Shown: positions 35,647-44,648 of the stretch, piece after piece
Numbering within the stretch: the stretch's first letter is position 1
How the letters are laid out: the number at the start of each line of letters is the position of its first letter
From: Gordonia shandongensis DSM 45094
GTDB taxonomy: Bacteria; Actinomycetota; Actinomycetes; Mycobacteriales; Mycobacteriaceae
DNA: 64,000 nucleotides
Direction: 5' to 3'
NCBI RefSeq assembly: GCF_000423025.1
Contig: NZ_AUHE01000001.1
Span: forward strand, 310,001-374,000
Notes under the pieces: model-generated
Databases searched by the model: none
The model's input: only the letters and a program-made list of their open reading frames with translations
What the model was told of the DNA's origin: nothing
Made by a program: the position numbers and the translations under genes

Positions 35647-36541
35647 ATGCCTTCACCTGCGCCGGTGAGTCCGCGAGGAGTGCGGGCACCACGTCGGACA
35701 GTTCGGCCACATCCCAGCGGGCGCCCTTGTCGCGGGAGGCGGCCCGCTGCCAGCCGTCGAGCACCGTGACAGTGCCGCCCTCGACCTCGAAGAGTCGGCC
35801 GGTGACGTCGCTCGCGGCCTCGGAGGCGAGCCACACCACCAGCGGGGAGATGTTGGCCGGGTCCATCGCGTCGAACGACCCGTCGGCGGGGGCGGCCATC
35901 TGTTCGGCCATCGCCTCGCCGGCGCCGAGCGTCATCTGGGTGCGCGCCGCCGGGGCGATGCCGTTCACGGTGATGCCGTAGCCGCCGAGTTCGGCGGCGG
36001 CCTGGATGGTCAGCTCGGCGATCGCGGCCTTGGCGGCCGCGTAGTTGCCCTGCCCGACGGACCCGAAGATGCCTGCGCCCGACGAGGTGTTGACGATGCG
36101 GGCCGCGGGTGTGCGGCCGGCCTTCGACTCGGCCCGCCAGTACGCGGCGGCGTGCCGGAGCATCACGAAATGCCCCTTGAGGTGGACGCGGACCACCGAG
36201 TCCCACTCCTCTTCGCTCAGCGAGACGAGCATGCGGTCGCGGAGGAAGCCGGCGTTGTTGACCAGGGCGTCGAGCCGGCCGAACGAGTCGACCGCCGTGG
36301 CGACGATGGCCTCGCCGGTGGCCCAGTCCGCGACGTCCCCGGTGGCGGCGACGGCTTCGCCGCCGGCGGCGGCGATCTCGTCGACCACCGCGGTGGCGGC
36401 CGCGGCGTCGTAGTCGTTGACGACGACCTTGGCGCCGTCGGCGGCGAAGGCGTGGGCGTGGGCGCGGCCGATTCCCTGGCCGGCCCCGGTCACGATGACG
36501 ACGCGACCCTCACTGGTCTTGGTGCTCACTGGTGATTCCAT
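35633..36541 (-). CDS. Short-chain dehydrogenase of the KstR2 region (Rv3548c-like)
   Basis: 302-residue SDR: VIVTGAGQGIGRAHAHAFAA (cofactor loop), VNNAG, active site YAAAK near residue 170. The long C-terminal extension and position beside the next SDR and echA20 match Rv3548c. Expected to oxidise a hydroxyacyl-CoA during C/D-ring degradation; the exact step is not settled. ATG at 36541; a GTG at 36529 is a possible alternative start. Confidence 0.87.
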   Translation of the reverse strand: MESPVSTKTSEGRVVIVTGAGQGIGRAHAHAFAADGAKVVVNDYDAAAATAVVDEIAAAGGEAVAATGDVADWATGEAIVATAVDSFGRLDALVNNAGFLRDRMLVSLSEEEWDSVVRVHLKGHFVMLRHAAAYWRAESKAGRTPAARIVNTSSGAGIFGSVGQGNYAAAKAAIAELTIQAAAELGGYGITVNGIAPAARTQMTLGAGEAMAEQMAAPADGSFDAMDPANISPLVVWLASEAASDVTGRLFEVEGGTVTVLDGWQRAASRDKGARWDVAELSDVVPALLADSPAQVKAYGAR

Positions 36542-36581
36542 TCTCTCGACGGTCGCGTTCGCGACGCGGTGCTGGCGGGTC

Positions 36582-36642
36582 TGGTGTTGCTGTCAGGACT
36601 GGTGTGCCTGTCAGGACGGTGTTGCTGTCAGGACTGGTGTGC
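36582..36642. repeat. 25-bp imperfect direct repeats between the two SDR genes
   Basis: GGTGTTGCTGTCAGGACTGG occurs at 36583 and again at 36618, with the related GTGTGCCTGTCAGGACGG between them. The array runs into the 3' end of the upstream SDR gene (stop at 36628). Confidence 0.75.
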
Positions 36643-37422
36643 GGGGGCGCCGTGGTCGACGTTGGCGGCCGCCAGGAAGGCCGGGCGTTCACCGCCGCCG
36701 TGCACCGTGACCGTCGATCCGGTCACGAAACCGGCCACCGGCGAGAGCAGATAGGCCACGGCGGAGCCGATGTCGGCGGGCCGGGCGAGTCGGCCCATCG
36801 GGATGGTCTCGCCGACCGCCGCGACGCCGTCGTCGTCGCCGTAGTGCAGGTGCGACAGTTCGGTCTCGACGGGTCCGCACACCACGGAGTTCACCCGGAC
36901 CGCGGGCGCCCATTCGACGGCGAGGGATTCGGTGAGGTTGTCCAGGCCGGCCTTCGCGGCGCCGTAGGCGGCGGTTCCGGGCGACGGCCGATGTCCGCTG
37001 ACGCTGGAGACGTTGACGATGCTGCCGCCGCCGTCCTGGCGCGTCATGACCGCGTGCGCGGCGCGGGCCACGATCAGCGGCGCGAGGAGGTTGAGTTCGA
37101 TGATCTTCCTCGAGAAGTTGTCGGAGGCGTCGGCGGCGAGTGCGAACGGTGAGCCGCCCGCGTTGTTGACGACGCCGTCGAGGCGGCCGTGTGCGGCGAC
37201 GATGTCGGCGATCATCGCGGCGACGGCGTCGCTGTCGCGGACGTCGCACGAGTGGAACTCGAAGTCGCCGTCGCCGGGCCGTCGGGCGCACACCACCGGT
37301 GTGGCCCCGAGGTCGGCCAGGACCTGCGCGATTCCGGCGCCGACACCGCGGACACCGCCGGTGATCAGGATCGTTGCGCCGGTCAGCCCGAGATCCACCG
37401 CCGGGTGCACTGCTTCAGTCAT
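36628..37422 (-). CDS. Short-chain dehydrogenase (Rv3549c-like)
   Basis: 264-residue SDR with TGGVRGVGAGIAQVLADLG (cofactor loop), NNAGG, active site YGAAKAGLDNL near residue 155 and the C-terminal TGSTVTVHGGG block. First gene of the minus-strand operon divergent from echA20, exactly as Rv3549c/Rv3550. The KstR2-type box at 37442 lies 19 bases upstream of its start. Likely a beta-hydroxyacyl-CoA dehydrogenase of ring degradation. The C-terminus has an odd tail (FLAAANVDHGAPAHQS) encoded by repeat-like DNA. Confidence 0.87.
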   Translation of the reverse strand: MTEAVHPAVDLGLTGATILITGGVRGVGAGIAQVLADLGATPVVCARRPGDGDFEFHSCDVRDSDAVAAMIADIVAAHGRLDGVVNNAGGSPFALAADASDNFSRKIIELNLLAPLIVARAAHAVMTRQDGGGSIVNVSSVSGHRPSPGTAAYGAAKAGLDNLTESLAVEWAPAVRVNSVVCGPVETELSHLHYGDDDGVAAVGETIPMGRLARPADIGSAVAYLLSPVAGFVTGSTVTVHGGGERPAFLAAANVDHGAPAHQS

Positions 37423-37441
37423 GGTGCTACCGTATCAAACA

Positions 37442-37459
37442 ACCAAGCATTTGCTTGGG
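37442..37459. promoter_or_regulatory. KstR2-type operator between Rv3549c-like SDR and echA20
   Basis: ACCAAGCATTTGCTTGGG: CCAAG/CTTGG arms with a six-base centre. Against the published KstR2 motif AnCAAGnnCTTGnT it has one change (CTTG read as TTTG), but it forms a better, longer palindrome. It lies between the divergent starts at 37422 and 37502. Confidence 0.8.
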
Positions 37460-37501
37460 GAGCTTCGGGAGCAGTCCCCGCCACGACACGAAGGAGTCGG
37501 T

Positions 37502-38263
37502 GTGCCGATCACCACCGCCCGGGTCGAATCCGGCATCGTCACCGTCACGGTCGACTTTCCGCCGGTCAACGCCCTACCCAGCGCCGCCTGGTTTCAGCTC
37601 GCCGACGAGATCCTCGCCGCGGGCGACGACCCCGAGACCAGCGTCGTCATCCTGCGGGCCGAGGGCCGCGGATTCAACGCCGGCGTCGACATCAAGGAGA
37701 TGCAGAACACCAGCGGCTTCGACGCGCTCATCGGCGCCAACCGCGGATGCGCGGCGGCCTTCTCGGCCGTCTACGACTGCCAGGTGCCGGTCATCGTGGC
37801 CGTCAACGGCTTCTGCGTCGGCGGCGGCATCGGACTCGTCGGCAACGCCGACGTGATCGTCGCCTCCGACGACGCCGTCTTCGGCCTCCCCGAAGTGGAC
37901 CGCGGCGCCCTCGGCGCGGCGACCCACCTCGCCCGCCTGGTCCCCCAGCACATGATGCGCACGCTGTACTACACCGCGCAGAACGTCACCGCCGAGCAGC
38001 TCGTCCACTTCGGCTCGGTCTACCGGGCCGTCCCGCGCGAAGACCTCCTCGAGACCGCCCTGGAGGTGGCGCGCCTCATCGACGCGAAGGACACCCGCGT
38101 GATCCGGGCGGCCAAGGCCGCCATCAACGGCATCGACCCGGTCGACGTGAAGACCAGCTACCTGCTCGAGCAGCGCTACACCTACGAACTCAATCTCGCC
38201 GGCGTCGCCGATGAGCATCGCGATGCATTCGTCGCCGACGGTGCCGGCAAGCGAGACAAGTGA
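37502..38263 (+). CDS. echA20: Ring-opening enoyl-CoA hydratase-family hydrolase EchA20
   Basis: 253-residue crotonase: FPPVNALPSAAWFQLADEIL, RAEGRGFNAGVDIKEMQ and NGFCVGGGIGLVGNADVIVA. EchA20 opens the last steroid ring (ring D) of the HIP-CoA pathway in M. tuberculosis and Rhodococcus, and this gene holds the same place, first in echA20-ipdA-ipdB-ipdC. I start at the GTG at 37502 because AAGGAG lies five bases upstream; frames extending further upstream run through the operator. Confidence 0.92.
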   Translation: MPITTARVESGIVTVTVDFPPVNALPSAAWFQLADEILAAGDDPETSVVILRAEGRGFNAGVDIKEMQNTSGFDALIGANRGCAAAFSAVYDCQVPVIVAVNGFCVGGGIGLVGNADVIVASDDAVFGLPEVDRGALGAATHLARLVPQHMMRTLYYTAQNVTAEQLVHFGSVYRAVPREDLLETALEVARLIDAKDTRVIRAAKAAINGIDPVDVKTSYLLEQRYTYELNLAGVADEHRDAFVADGAGKRDK

Positions 38264-38300
38264 TCCGGCGAGACCGGCACGGCTGAAGGAAAAGAGAACC

Positions 38301-39197
38301 ATGGTTTCGAAGACTGACAAGACGTCGTCGCTCGACGACGTCGTCGCCGACCTGAGCGACGGCATGACGATCGGCATCGGCGGCTGGGGATCGCGCCGCA
38401 AGCCGATGGCGCTGATCCGCGCCATCGCGCGGTCGGATGTGAAGGACCTGACGGTGGTCACCTACGGCGGCGCCGACCTCGGCCTGCTGTGCGCCGCCGG
38501 CAAGGTGCGGCGGGCGTACTACGGTTTCGTCTCGCTCGACGCCAAGCCCTTCTACGACCCGTGGTTCGCCAAGGCGCGCACCTCGGGCACCATCGAGGCC
38601 CGCGAGATGGACGAGGGCATGATCAAGTGCGGTCTGCAGGCGGCGGCCGCCCGGCTCCCGTTCATGCCGATCCGCGCCGGCCTCGGCTCGGCCGTCACCG
38701 AGTTCTGGGGCGACGAGCTCAAGACCATCGACTCGCCGTATCCCGACCCCGACGGGCGCACCCAGACGCTGATCGCGATGCCCGCGCTCAAGCTCGACGC
38801 CGCGTTCGTCCACCTCGACGTGGCCGACCCGCACGGCAACGCCGCGTACACGGGCGTCGACCCGTACTTCGACGACCTGTACCTGGCGTCCGCGCAGCGC
38901 CGGTACCTCGAGGCCGACCAGGTGGTCAGCACCTCCGAACTCGTCGACTCCGTCGCCCGCGAGCGGCTGGTCATCAGCCGCATGAACGTCGACCGCGTGG
39001 TGCACACGCCCAACGGCGCCCACTTCACCCTGGCCGGCGGCTACGGACGCGACGACGCGTTCCTGCGCCACTACGCCGAGTCCGCGGGCGACGACGCCGG
39101 GTGGGATGCGTTCCGCAGTCGCTTCCTCGACGTCGACGAGGCGACCTATCAGACCGAAGTGGCCCGTTGGCAGGCCGAGCAGGAGGAGAACAAGTGA
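38301..39197 (+). CDS. ipdA: COCHEA-CoA hydrolase subunit A, IpdA
   Basis: 298-residue class-I CoA-transferase-like subunit: VADLSDGMTIGIGGWGSRRK, then EAREMDEGMIKCGLQ; the Glu at residue 105 lies where the essential IpdA Glu of Rhodococcus is reported, as I recall. With IpdB it hydrolytically opens ring C. Glycines in the GIGGWG loop are conserved. ATG at 38301 with AAGGAAAAGAGA upstream, 37 bases after echA20. Confidence 0.93.
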   Translation: MVSKTDKTSSLDDVVADLSDGMTIGIGGWGSRRKPMALIRAIARSDVKDLTVVTYGGADLGLLCAAGKVRRAYYGFVSLDAKPFYDPWFAKARTSGTIEAREMDEGMIKCGLQAAAARLPFMPIRAGLGSAVTEFWGDELKTIDSPYPDPDGRTQTLIAMPALKLDAAFVHLDVADPHGNAAYTGVDPYFDDLYLASAQRRYLEADQVVSTSELVDSVARERLVISRMNVDRVVHTPNGAHFTLAGGYGRDDAFLRHYAESAGDDAGWDAFRSRFLDVDEATYQTEVARWQAEQEENK

Positions 39198-39961
39198 GCG
39201 CCGCAACCGAGTCCCCGGACGCCACCCGCGCCGAGTACTGCGTGACCGCATGCGCGGACATCTTCACCGGTGCCGGTGAGATCGTGGCGTCGCCGATGGC
39301 GACGACCCCGCTGATCGGCGCGCGTCTGGCCCGCCTGACCACCGAACCCGATCTGATCCTCACCGACGGGGAGGCGCTGATCCTGGCCGACACGCCCGCG
39401 GTCGGCAAATCCGGTCCCATCGAGGGCTGGCTGCCGTTCAGCAAGGTGTTCGACGTGGTCGCCTCGGGCCGTCGTCACGTGGTGATGGGCGCCAACCAGA
39501 TCGACCGGTACGGCAATCAGAACCTGTCGGCGTTCGGTCCGCTCTCGCAGCCGACCCGGCAGATGTTCGGTGTCCGCGGCGCGCCCGGCAACACGATCAA
39601 CCATCCGACGAGCTACTGGGTGGCACGGCACACCGCGCGGGTGTTCCCGGAGAAGGTCGACATCGTCTCGGGCGTCGGCTACGACAAGGTCGACGAACGC
39701 AACCCCGCGTACGACGATCTCGACATCCACCGCGTGGTCACCAACCTCGGCGTCTTCGACTTCAACGGGCCCGGCCACACGATGCGGGCGCTGTCGCTGC
39801 ACCCGGGTGTGACCGCCGACGAGGTCGCCGAGAACACCGGCTTCCCGGTCGCCGATCTCGCGTCGGCTCCGGTCACGGCCGCGCCGACCGCGGAGCAGCT
39901 GCGGCTGATCCGCGAGGTGGTCGACCCGAAGGGGCTGCGCGACCGCGAGGTCCGCTCGTGA
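39194..39961 (+). CDS. ipdB: COCHEA-CoA hydrolase subunit B, IpdB
   Basis: 255-residue beta subunit of the IpdAB hydrolase: GEIVASPMATTPLIGARLA, GRRHVVMGANQIDRYGNQNL, RGAPGNTINHPTSYW. GTG start overlaps the IpdA stop by four bases (GTGA), which suits equimolar expression of a heteromeric enzyme. Acts in the cytoplasm on the ring-C CoA ester. Confidence 0.93.
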   Translation: MSAATESPDATRAEYCVTACADIFTGAGEIVASPMATTPLIGARLARLTTEPDLILTDGEALILADTPAVGKSGPIEGWLPFSKVFDVVASGRRHVVMGANQIDRYGNQNLSAFGPLSQPTRQMFGVRGAPGNTINHPTSYWVARHTARVFPEKVDIVSGVGYDKVDERNPAYDDLDIHRVVTNLGVFDFNGPGHTMRALSLHPGVTADEVAENTGFPVADLASAPVTAAPTAEQLRLIREVVDPKGLRDREVRS

Positions 39962-41037
39962 CCGCTCCCACCCTGGCGACCCGCTTCACCGAGCTGGTCG
40001 GTGTCCGCTACCCGATCGTGCAGACCGGGATGGGGTGGGTGTCGGGTCCGTCGCTGACGGCCGCCACCGCCAACGCGGGCGGGCTCGGCATCCTGGCATC
40101 GGCGACGATGACGTACGACGAGCTCGAGTTCGCGATCAAGAAGACCAAGTCGCTCACCGATCAGCCCTTCGGCGTCAACCTGCGGGCCGATGCGACGGAT
40201 GCCGACGAGCGGGTGGATCTGATGATCCGCGAGGGCGTCAAGGTGGCGTCGTTCGCGCTGGCGCCCAAGCAGGAGCTGATCGCCAAGCTCAAGGACAACG
40301 GTCTGGTCGTGGTGCCGTCGATCGGTGCCGCCAAGCATGCGGTGAAGGTGGCCTCGTGGGGTGCCGACGCCGTGATCGTGCAGGGCGGCGAGGGCGGCGG
40401 GCACACCGGCCCGGTCGCCACGACGCTGCTGTTGCCGTCGGTGGTCGACGCGCTGGGCGGCCAGGACGGCCCCACGTCGATCCCGGTGATCGCCGCGGGC
40501 GGGTTCTTCGACGGCCGCGGTCTGGTGGCCGCCCTCGCCTACGGTGCCGACGGCATCGCGATGGGCACCCGTTTCCTGCTGACGTCGGACTCGGCGGTGC
40601 CCGACAGCGTCAAACAGGAGTACCTCAAGCGGTCGCTCAACGACACCGTCGTCTCCACGAAGGTCGACGGCATGCCGCACCGTGTGCTGCGGACCGAGCT
40701 CGTGCAGGCTCTCGAGAGCGGTTCTCGCGTCAAGGCGCTGGTCGCCGCGGCCCGTAACGCCAACGAGTTCAAGCAGATGACGGGCATGCGGTGGACCGCG
40801 ATGCTGCGCGACGGGAAGGCGATGAAGAAGTCGGGCGAGCGGACCTGGCAGCAGATCATCATGGCGGGTAACACCCCGATGCTGCTCAAGGCGGGTCTCG
40901 TCGACGGCAACACCGACGCCGGTGTGCTCGCGTCCGGCCAGGTGGTCGGCTTGATCGACGACCTCCCGTCGTGCGACGAGCTGATCCAGTCGGTGATGAC
41001 CCAGGCGCACGCGCGTCTGGCCGCGCTCCCCCGGTAG
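39958..41037 (+). CDS. ipdC: Flavoprotein reductase/oxidoreductase IpdC (NPD family)
   Basis: 359-residue FMN TIM barrel: YPIVQTGMGWVSGPSLTAAT, VIVQGGEGGGHTGPVATT and PVIAAGGFFDGRGLVAALAY are the NPD signatures. IpdC acts before ring-C opening in the HIP-CoA pathway, modifying the 5-OH HIC-CoA intermediate. GTG start overlaps the IpdB stop (GTGA). A strong hairpin follows the stop. Confidence 0.92.
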   Translation: MTAPTLATRFTELVGVRYPIVQTGMGWVSGPSLTAATANAGGLGILASATMTYDELEFAIKKTKSLTDQPFGVNLRADATDADERVDLMIREGVKVASFALAPKQELIAKLKDNGLVVVPSIGAAKHAVKVASWGADAVIVQGGEGGGHTGPVATTLLLPSVVDALGGQDGPTSIPVIAAGGFFDGRGLVAALAYGADGIAMGTRFLLTSDSAVPDSVKQEYLKRSLNDTVVSTKVDGMPHRVLRTELVQALESGSRVKALVAAARNANEFKQMTGMRWTAMLRDGKAMKKSGERTWQQIIMAGNTPMLLKAGLVDGNTDAGVLASGQVVGLIDDLPSCDELIQSVMTQAHARLAALPR

Positions 41038-41048
41038 CGCCCCCAGTC

Positions 41049-41088
41049 TCAGGCCCGGTCGGCGATGTCCCCCGCCGACCGGGCCTGA
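41049..41088 (+). terminator. Terminator after ipdC
   Basis: Perfect 16-base arms (TCAGGCCCGGTCGGCG and its inverse) around the loop ATGTCCCC, 12 bases after the ipdC stop. It also stands between ipdC and the convergent sigma-factor gene. Confidence 0.85.
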
Positions 41089-41118
41089 ATCCATTCCCGG
41101 GGGCGGCGGCCGGTGCGG

Positions 41119-42069
41119 TCAGATCACCTCCGGCAGCCCCGCCATGCGGAACAGTTCGGGCTCGAAGAAGGCGCCGACGTGGTCGATCCGACCGTCGACG
41201 ATGGTCAGGACGTCGAATTGGAAGGGTCGCCACACGTCGCCGTCGCGCAGGTACATGGCCGCGGCGGGTTGACCGTTGGCGGCGGTCGCGATCATCTTCA
41301 GGTCGCCGGCGGCGGCCGCCGGGCATTGGGTGAGCGACAGGACGCCGATGTTCTCGGCGCCCGTGTACCACTCGGGGTACGGCGGCATCTCCCAGATCGC
41401 GTCGGCTGCGAGGACCTCGACGACGCCGGGGATGTCGTGTCGGGCGAACGCGTGGCAGAACCGGTCCCACACCCGTCTGTCCCGCTCGGTGAGTTCTGCG
41501 ACGCGGCGGCCCTGCCGTGGCGTGCGGTCGCCGACCGTCGCGCGGGCCCGCGCCAGCGCACTGTTGGCCGCGGCCACGGACATGGTGAGCATGTCGGCGG
41601 TCTCGGCGGCGCTGAACGCCAGGACGTCGCGCATGATCAGCACCGCGCGCTGCCGCGGCGGGAGGTCCTGCATCGCTGCGACCATCGCCAGCCCGATGCT
41701 CTCCCGGGCGGTCACGTGGGCGGCCGGATCGCCGAGGGCGCCGTCGGGCAGCGGCTGCAGCCACGCGATGTCGGCGTTCGCGATGACGGGTTCGCGCGGG
41801 TCGGACGCCGGGGCTCCCAGGCCGGTCGGCAGCGGCCGCCGCGACCGGCCTTCGAGCGCGCTCAGGCAGGTGTTGGTCGCGATGGTGTACATCCAGGTCC
41901 GGACCGACGACCGGCCTTCGAATCGCGCGAAGCTGCGCCAGGCGCGCAGGTAGACGTCCTGCAGCACGTCCTCGGCGTCGGTTGCCGAGCCGAGCATGTG
42001 GTAGCAGTGCGCCAGCAGTTCGGCGCGCAGGGCGCCCGTCGCCTCGTCGAAAGCCCGGTCGTCGGTCAT
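41119..42069 (-). CDS. ECF sigma factor, SigG-like, with SnoaL C-terminal domain
   Basis: 316 residues. Sigma region 2 (AELLAHCYHMLGSATDAEDV, RSSVRTWMYTIATNTCLSAL) and region 4 (LPPRQRAVLIMRDVLAFSAAETADML) are clear, followed by a SnoaL-like domain from about residue 195, as in the SigG/SigJ group in which this domain modulates activity in place of a classical anti-sigma factor. ALEGRSRRPLPTGLG is close to SigG of mycobacteria. ATG at 42069; it follows a VOC gene by seven bases in one operon. Regulon unknown. Confidence 0.87.
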   Translation of the reverse strand: MTDDRAFDEATGALRAELLAHCYHMLGSATDAEDVLQDVYLRAWRSFARFEGRSSVRTWMYTIATNTCLSALEGRSRRPLPTGLGAPASDPREPVIANADIAWLQPLPDGALGDPAAHVTARESIGLAMVAAMQDLPPRQRAVLIMRDVLAFSAAETADMLTMSVAAANSALARARATVGDRTPRQGRRVAELTERDRRVWDRFCHAFARHDIPGVVEVLAADAIWEMPPYPEWYTGAENIGVLSLTQCPAAAAGDLKMIATAANGQPAAAMYLRDGDVWRPFQFDVLTIVDGRIDHVGAFFEPELFRMAGLPEVI

Positions 42070-42076
42070 GGCCCGA

Positions 42077-42574
42077 TCAGTCCCTATTCTGTGCGGTGGC
42101 GCTGTTCTGTGCGGTGGCGCTGTTCTGTGCGGTGACGCTGTTCTGTGCGGCGGCATATGCCTCCGGACCGGCCTCGGCTGCGGCCGGGTCCATCCACATG
42201 ATCTCCCAGCCGTGCCCGTCGAGATCGTAGAACGAGGTGCCGTACATGAAACCGTGGTCTTCGGTGCTGCCGACGGTGGCGCCTGCGGCGACCGCCCGGC
42301 CGACGAGTTCGTCGACGACCTCGCGGCTGTCGACGTCCAGGCAGAGGATCGCGCCGCTGGTGGAGACGGCGTCGATGACCGCGTGGCCGGGCACGAAGGT
42401 CTGGTAGTAGTCGCGCTGCAACAGCATGGCGACCATCGAGTCGCCGAGGATCAGTGCGGCGGCCTTCTCGTCGCTGCAGAAGCGGTCGTCGAACCGGTAT
42501 CCCATCGCGGTGAAGAACGTCCTCGACGCGTCGACGTCGGCGACCGGAAGGTTCACGAAGATCGTGGAGTGCAT
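42077..42574 (-). CDS. VOC (glyoxalase/bleomycin-resistance) family protein
   Basis: 165 residues of the vicinal-oxygen-chelate fold: STIFVNLPVADVDASRTFFT, SGAILCLDVDSREVVDELVG, GFMYGTSFYDLDGHGWEIMW with the C-terminal metal-site Glu. Often found near ECF sigma factors of this group. The C-terminus carries AQNSAT repeats from an 18-bp DNA array which adjoin the sigma-factor start. ATG at 42574; an ATG at 42586 is possible. Substrate unknown. Confidence 0.85.
   Translation of the reverse strand: MHSTIFVNLPVADVDASRTFFTAMGYRFDDRFCSDEKAAALILGDSMVAMLLQRDYYQTFVPGHAVIDAVSTSGAILCLDVDSREVVDELVGRAVAAGATVGSTEDHGFMYGTSFYDLDGHGWEIMWMDPAAAEAGPEAYAAAQNSVTAQNSATAQNSATAQNRD
42087..42158. repeat. 18-bp tandem repeat (about 4 copies) in the VOC gene 3' end
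   Basis: TTCTGTGCGGTGGCGCTG at 42087, 42105 and 42123 (one change), with a partial unit at 42141. In frame, it encodes AQNSAT repeats directly before the stop. Confidence 0.92.
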
Positions 42575-42724
42575 GGCGGATCCCATCGTCTGCGGCGTCC
42601 CGTGTGGACACCGTCACAGATATAGACCCGCGGCGTCGCCGAAACTGATCGATGGGTCGCCACACGATCGGTTGCAGCACCGCGAATCGGGCCCCGGCGT
42701 CGCCCTCGATGGGACACTGGAGGC

Positions 42725-43042
42725 ATGGCTGACATCGAGATCCACATGGACGGTTCCCTCGCTCGCGCCGCCCGGCACCTCATCCAGGTGTCGGCGCGGA
42801 CCATCGCCCGGTACTCGGGCATCGACACCGAGACGCTTCGGCGCTACGAGAAGGGCGGTGACGCGCTCACCGTCGCAGAGATCGAGCGGGTCACCGAGGC
42901 GCTCGTGCACTACGGTGCCCGTTTCGTCCCCGAAGACGAGACCGGCGGCTGCGGTGTACGCCGCAAGTTCTCGCGGACCACGGTCGCGCGCATCGAGAAC
43001 TGGGAGAGCGAAGGCGGCCCCGTCGCCGACGACGACGTCTAG
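42725..43042 (+). CDS. XRE-family helix-turn-helix regulator
   Basis: 105 residues. A helix-turn-helix in the middle (VSARTIARYSGIDTETLRRY, then AEIERVTEALVHYGARF) and a short C-terminal strand region ending EGGPVADDD. Small stand-alone XRE proteins of this build are common in actinobacterial accessory regions. The end of the gene abuts the IS481-type terminus at 43044, but the C-terminus looks natural, so I do not think it is truncated. Confidence 0.75.
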   Translation: MADIEIHMDGSLARAARHLIQVSARTIARYSGIDTETLRRYEKGGDALTVAEIERVTEALVHYGARFVPEDETGGCGVRRKFSRTTVARIENWESEGGPVADDDV

Positions 43043-43780
43043 CTGTACTGACCGGACACGTTGATCAATCGTGAGAAGGGCGGCCGGCCTCCGCAGGCGG
43101 TGTGGGGTCGGTGGTGGTTGTAGTAGTGCAGCCAGCCAGTGAGTTCACCGCGACGCTCGCTTTCGGACTTGTAGCAGCGAGCGTAGGACCAGCCATCGGC
43201 CATGGTCCGGTGGAAGCGTTCAACTTTCCCGTTGGTCTGTGGCCGATACGGACAGGTTCGTTTGTGCGTAATGCCGCGCTCAGCGCAGGTGTCTCGCCAT
43301 AGGTGCGACCGGTAGGCACCCCCGTTGTCCGAGAGCACCCGTTCAACAATGACTCCCCGCTGGCCGAACCATTCCACTGCTCGGGACAGAACCGCCGTTG
43401 CGGTGATCGCGGTGTCGTCGTCATGGATCTCAGCGTGTGCAACGCGGGAATAGTCGTCGATGACAGTGTGGACGTAGGCCTTTCCCATGAGTGGGTTGGC
43501 GTACTTGTTCCGGGGTTTGTCCGGAGTGGAGCTTCGATTTCTCTCTCCTTGCTGCCGGCCGACGTAGCGCCAGCCTCCGCCGTCTGGGATGTTGCCAAGC
43601 TTCGTCACATCCACATGAATCCTTGAGCCGGGGTGGTCGTGCTCGTATCGACGGATCGGTTCTCCGCCACGAGACCTGGAATCGGGCTGCGACTTCACTG
43701 ATCGGCCAGCCGTCGTCAACGACGAGGCGGGCCACTTTCAGTCGGTGGCGCGGTGTGAGAGCAGCGTTTGGATGTGTCAT
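43039..43780 (-). pseudogene. IS481-family transposase, internally deleted and frameshifted
   Basis: The start (MTHPNAALTPRHRLKVARLV...EVAARFQVSW) is the N-terminal helix-turn-helix of IS481 transposases. About 40 residues in, the frame jumps to GGEPIRRYEHDHPGSRIHVD and continues as a complete-looking DDE core (HVDVTKLGNIPD, VLSDNGGAYRSHLWRD, RPYRPQTNGK-type CPYRPQTNGKVERFHR). Compared with intact relatives, roughly a hundred residues between the first helix-turn-helix and the core are missing and the frame shifts at the junction near 43667, so the protein is dead. Its stop codon lies outside the element end, in flanking DNA. Confidence 0.88.
43044..43070. mobile_element. IS481-type element end (transposase side)
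   Basis: TGTACTGACCGGACACGTTG begins with TGT, as IS481-family ends do, directly beyond the XRE gene stop. A related inverted copy lies at 45355-45376. Confidence 0.65.
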
Positions 43781-43799
43781 GAGTTCCCTTCGAGACGGA

Positions 43800-43830
43800 G
43801 AAGGGGCCAGCCGGATCGGCTGGCCCCTTC
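43800..43830 (-). terminator. Terminator downstream of the alpha/beta hydrolase gene
   Basis: GAAGGGGCCAGCCG and its exact inverse with a three-base loop (GAT), 16 bases after the hydrolase stop on the minus strand and 20 bases before the transposase start. Confidence 0.8.
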
Positions 43831-43846
43831 AGGTTGTGGGTGCAGT

Positions 43847-44575
43847 TCAGCTGGTTTGCGACGCTGCGCGAATGATCTCGGCGAGCTCACGCGGCCGGCT
43901 CCACATGGGCCAGTGCCCTGTAGGGAGGTCTACGACATCGACGCGTTCGAGGTTTGCGACCTCCGCGAACATGGGGTGGCCCGCCTTGGCCAGTTTCATC
44001 ACCTGCTCGCCCGAGATCGAGCAGCACACCAGGGTCGTCAGGACGCTGTTGCGGGCCTCGTTCGTGAGTTCGACGGACTGGCGAAGCACCAGAGCGGGCT
44101 CAGGGACTGCCTTCGTTCGGAAGCGCTCGAGTGTTTCGGTGCTCAGCCCTTCGAGGCTAGCCTTCTGCCCAAGGTCATCGAACGACGGCAGGGGCAAGTC
44201 TTCAAGCTCGGCCCGGAACTCGGATGCGAACGCAGCGCCATCGGCCACGGGACCGGAATCGACCCACACCACCCGGGCGACCAGCTCGGGGTGCCGGTCG
44301 AGAACGAGACTGACGGGGCCGTTGGCACCGCTGTGCGCGACGAGGATCACGGGCTGATCGCCCTGCTCGGCGATCGCGTCCCTGATCGCTGCCGCCTGGT
44401 CGTCGACCGTCTTTGCCGCGCGCTCCGCGTCGTCCGCGTCGAGACCCGGCAGCGTCATCGCGACTGCGTGCGTGTCATCGGTTGCGAGGTGCTCAACGAC
44501 GTCGTCCCAGGCCCATGCTCCCAGCCAATGGCCTGGGATAAGGACGATAGGTCGACTGTTATTTGTTGTTGTCAT
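43847..44575 (-). CDS. Alpha/beta hydrolase
   Basis: 242 residues: PIVLIPGHWLGAWAWDDVVE (oxyanion region), VILVAHSGANGPVSLV with the nucleophile elbow HSGAN around residue 102, and a C-terminal GHWPMWSRPRELAEII with the catalytic His. Substrate unknown. Divergent from the WYL regulator across a 73-base AT-richer spacer, the usual layout of a regulator and its single target. Together the pair lies within the IS481-bounded segment and is visibly less GC-rich than its neighbours, suggesting later acquisition. Confidence 0.85.
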   Translation of the reverse strand: MTTTNNSRPIVLIPGHWLGAWAWDDVVEHLATDDTHAVAMTLPGLDADDAERAAKTVDDQAAAIRDAIAEQGDQPVILVAHSGANGPVSLVLDRHPELVARVVWVDSGPVADGAAFASEFRAELEDLPLPSFDDLGQKASLEGLSTETLERFRTKAVPEPALVLRQSVELTNEARNSVLTTLVCCSISGEQVMKLAKAGHPMFAEVANLERVDVVDLPTGHWPMWSRPRELAEIIRAASQTS

Positions 44576-44648
44576 GGGACAAGCCTCCCAGCCCTGTTGG
44601 ACAAGAGTGTGTCACCATTTATGTCATGAATTTATCGAGGTTTGAGCG

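Noticed and set aside
36509-36541. GTG at 36529 as sole start of the Rv3548c-like SDR
   Set aside because: ATG at 36541 is at least as good; kept as an alternative only.
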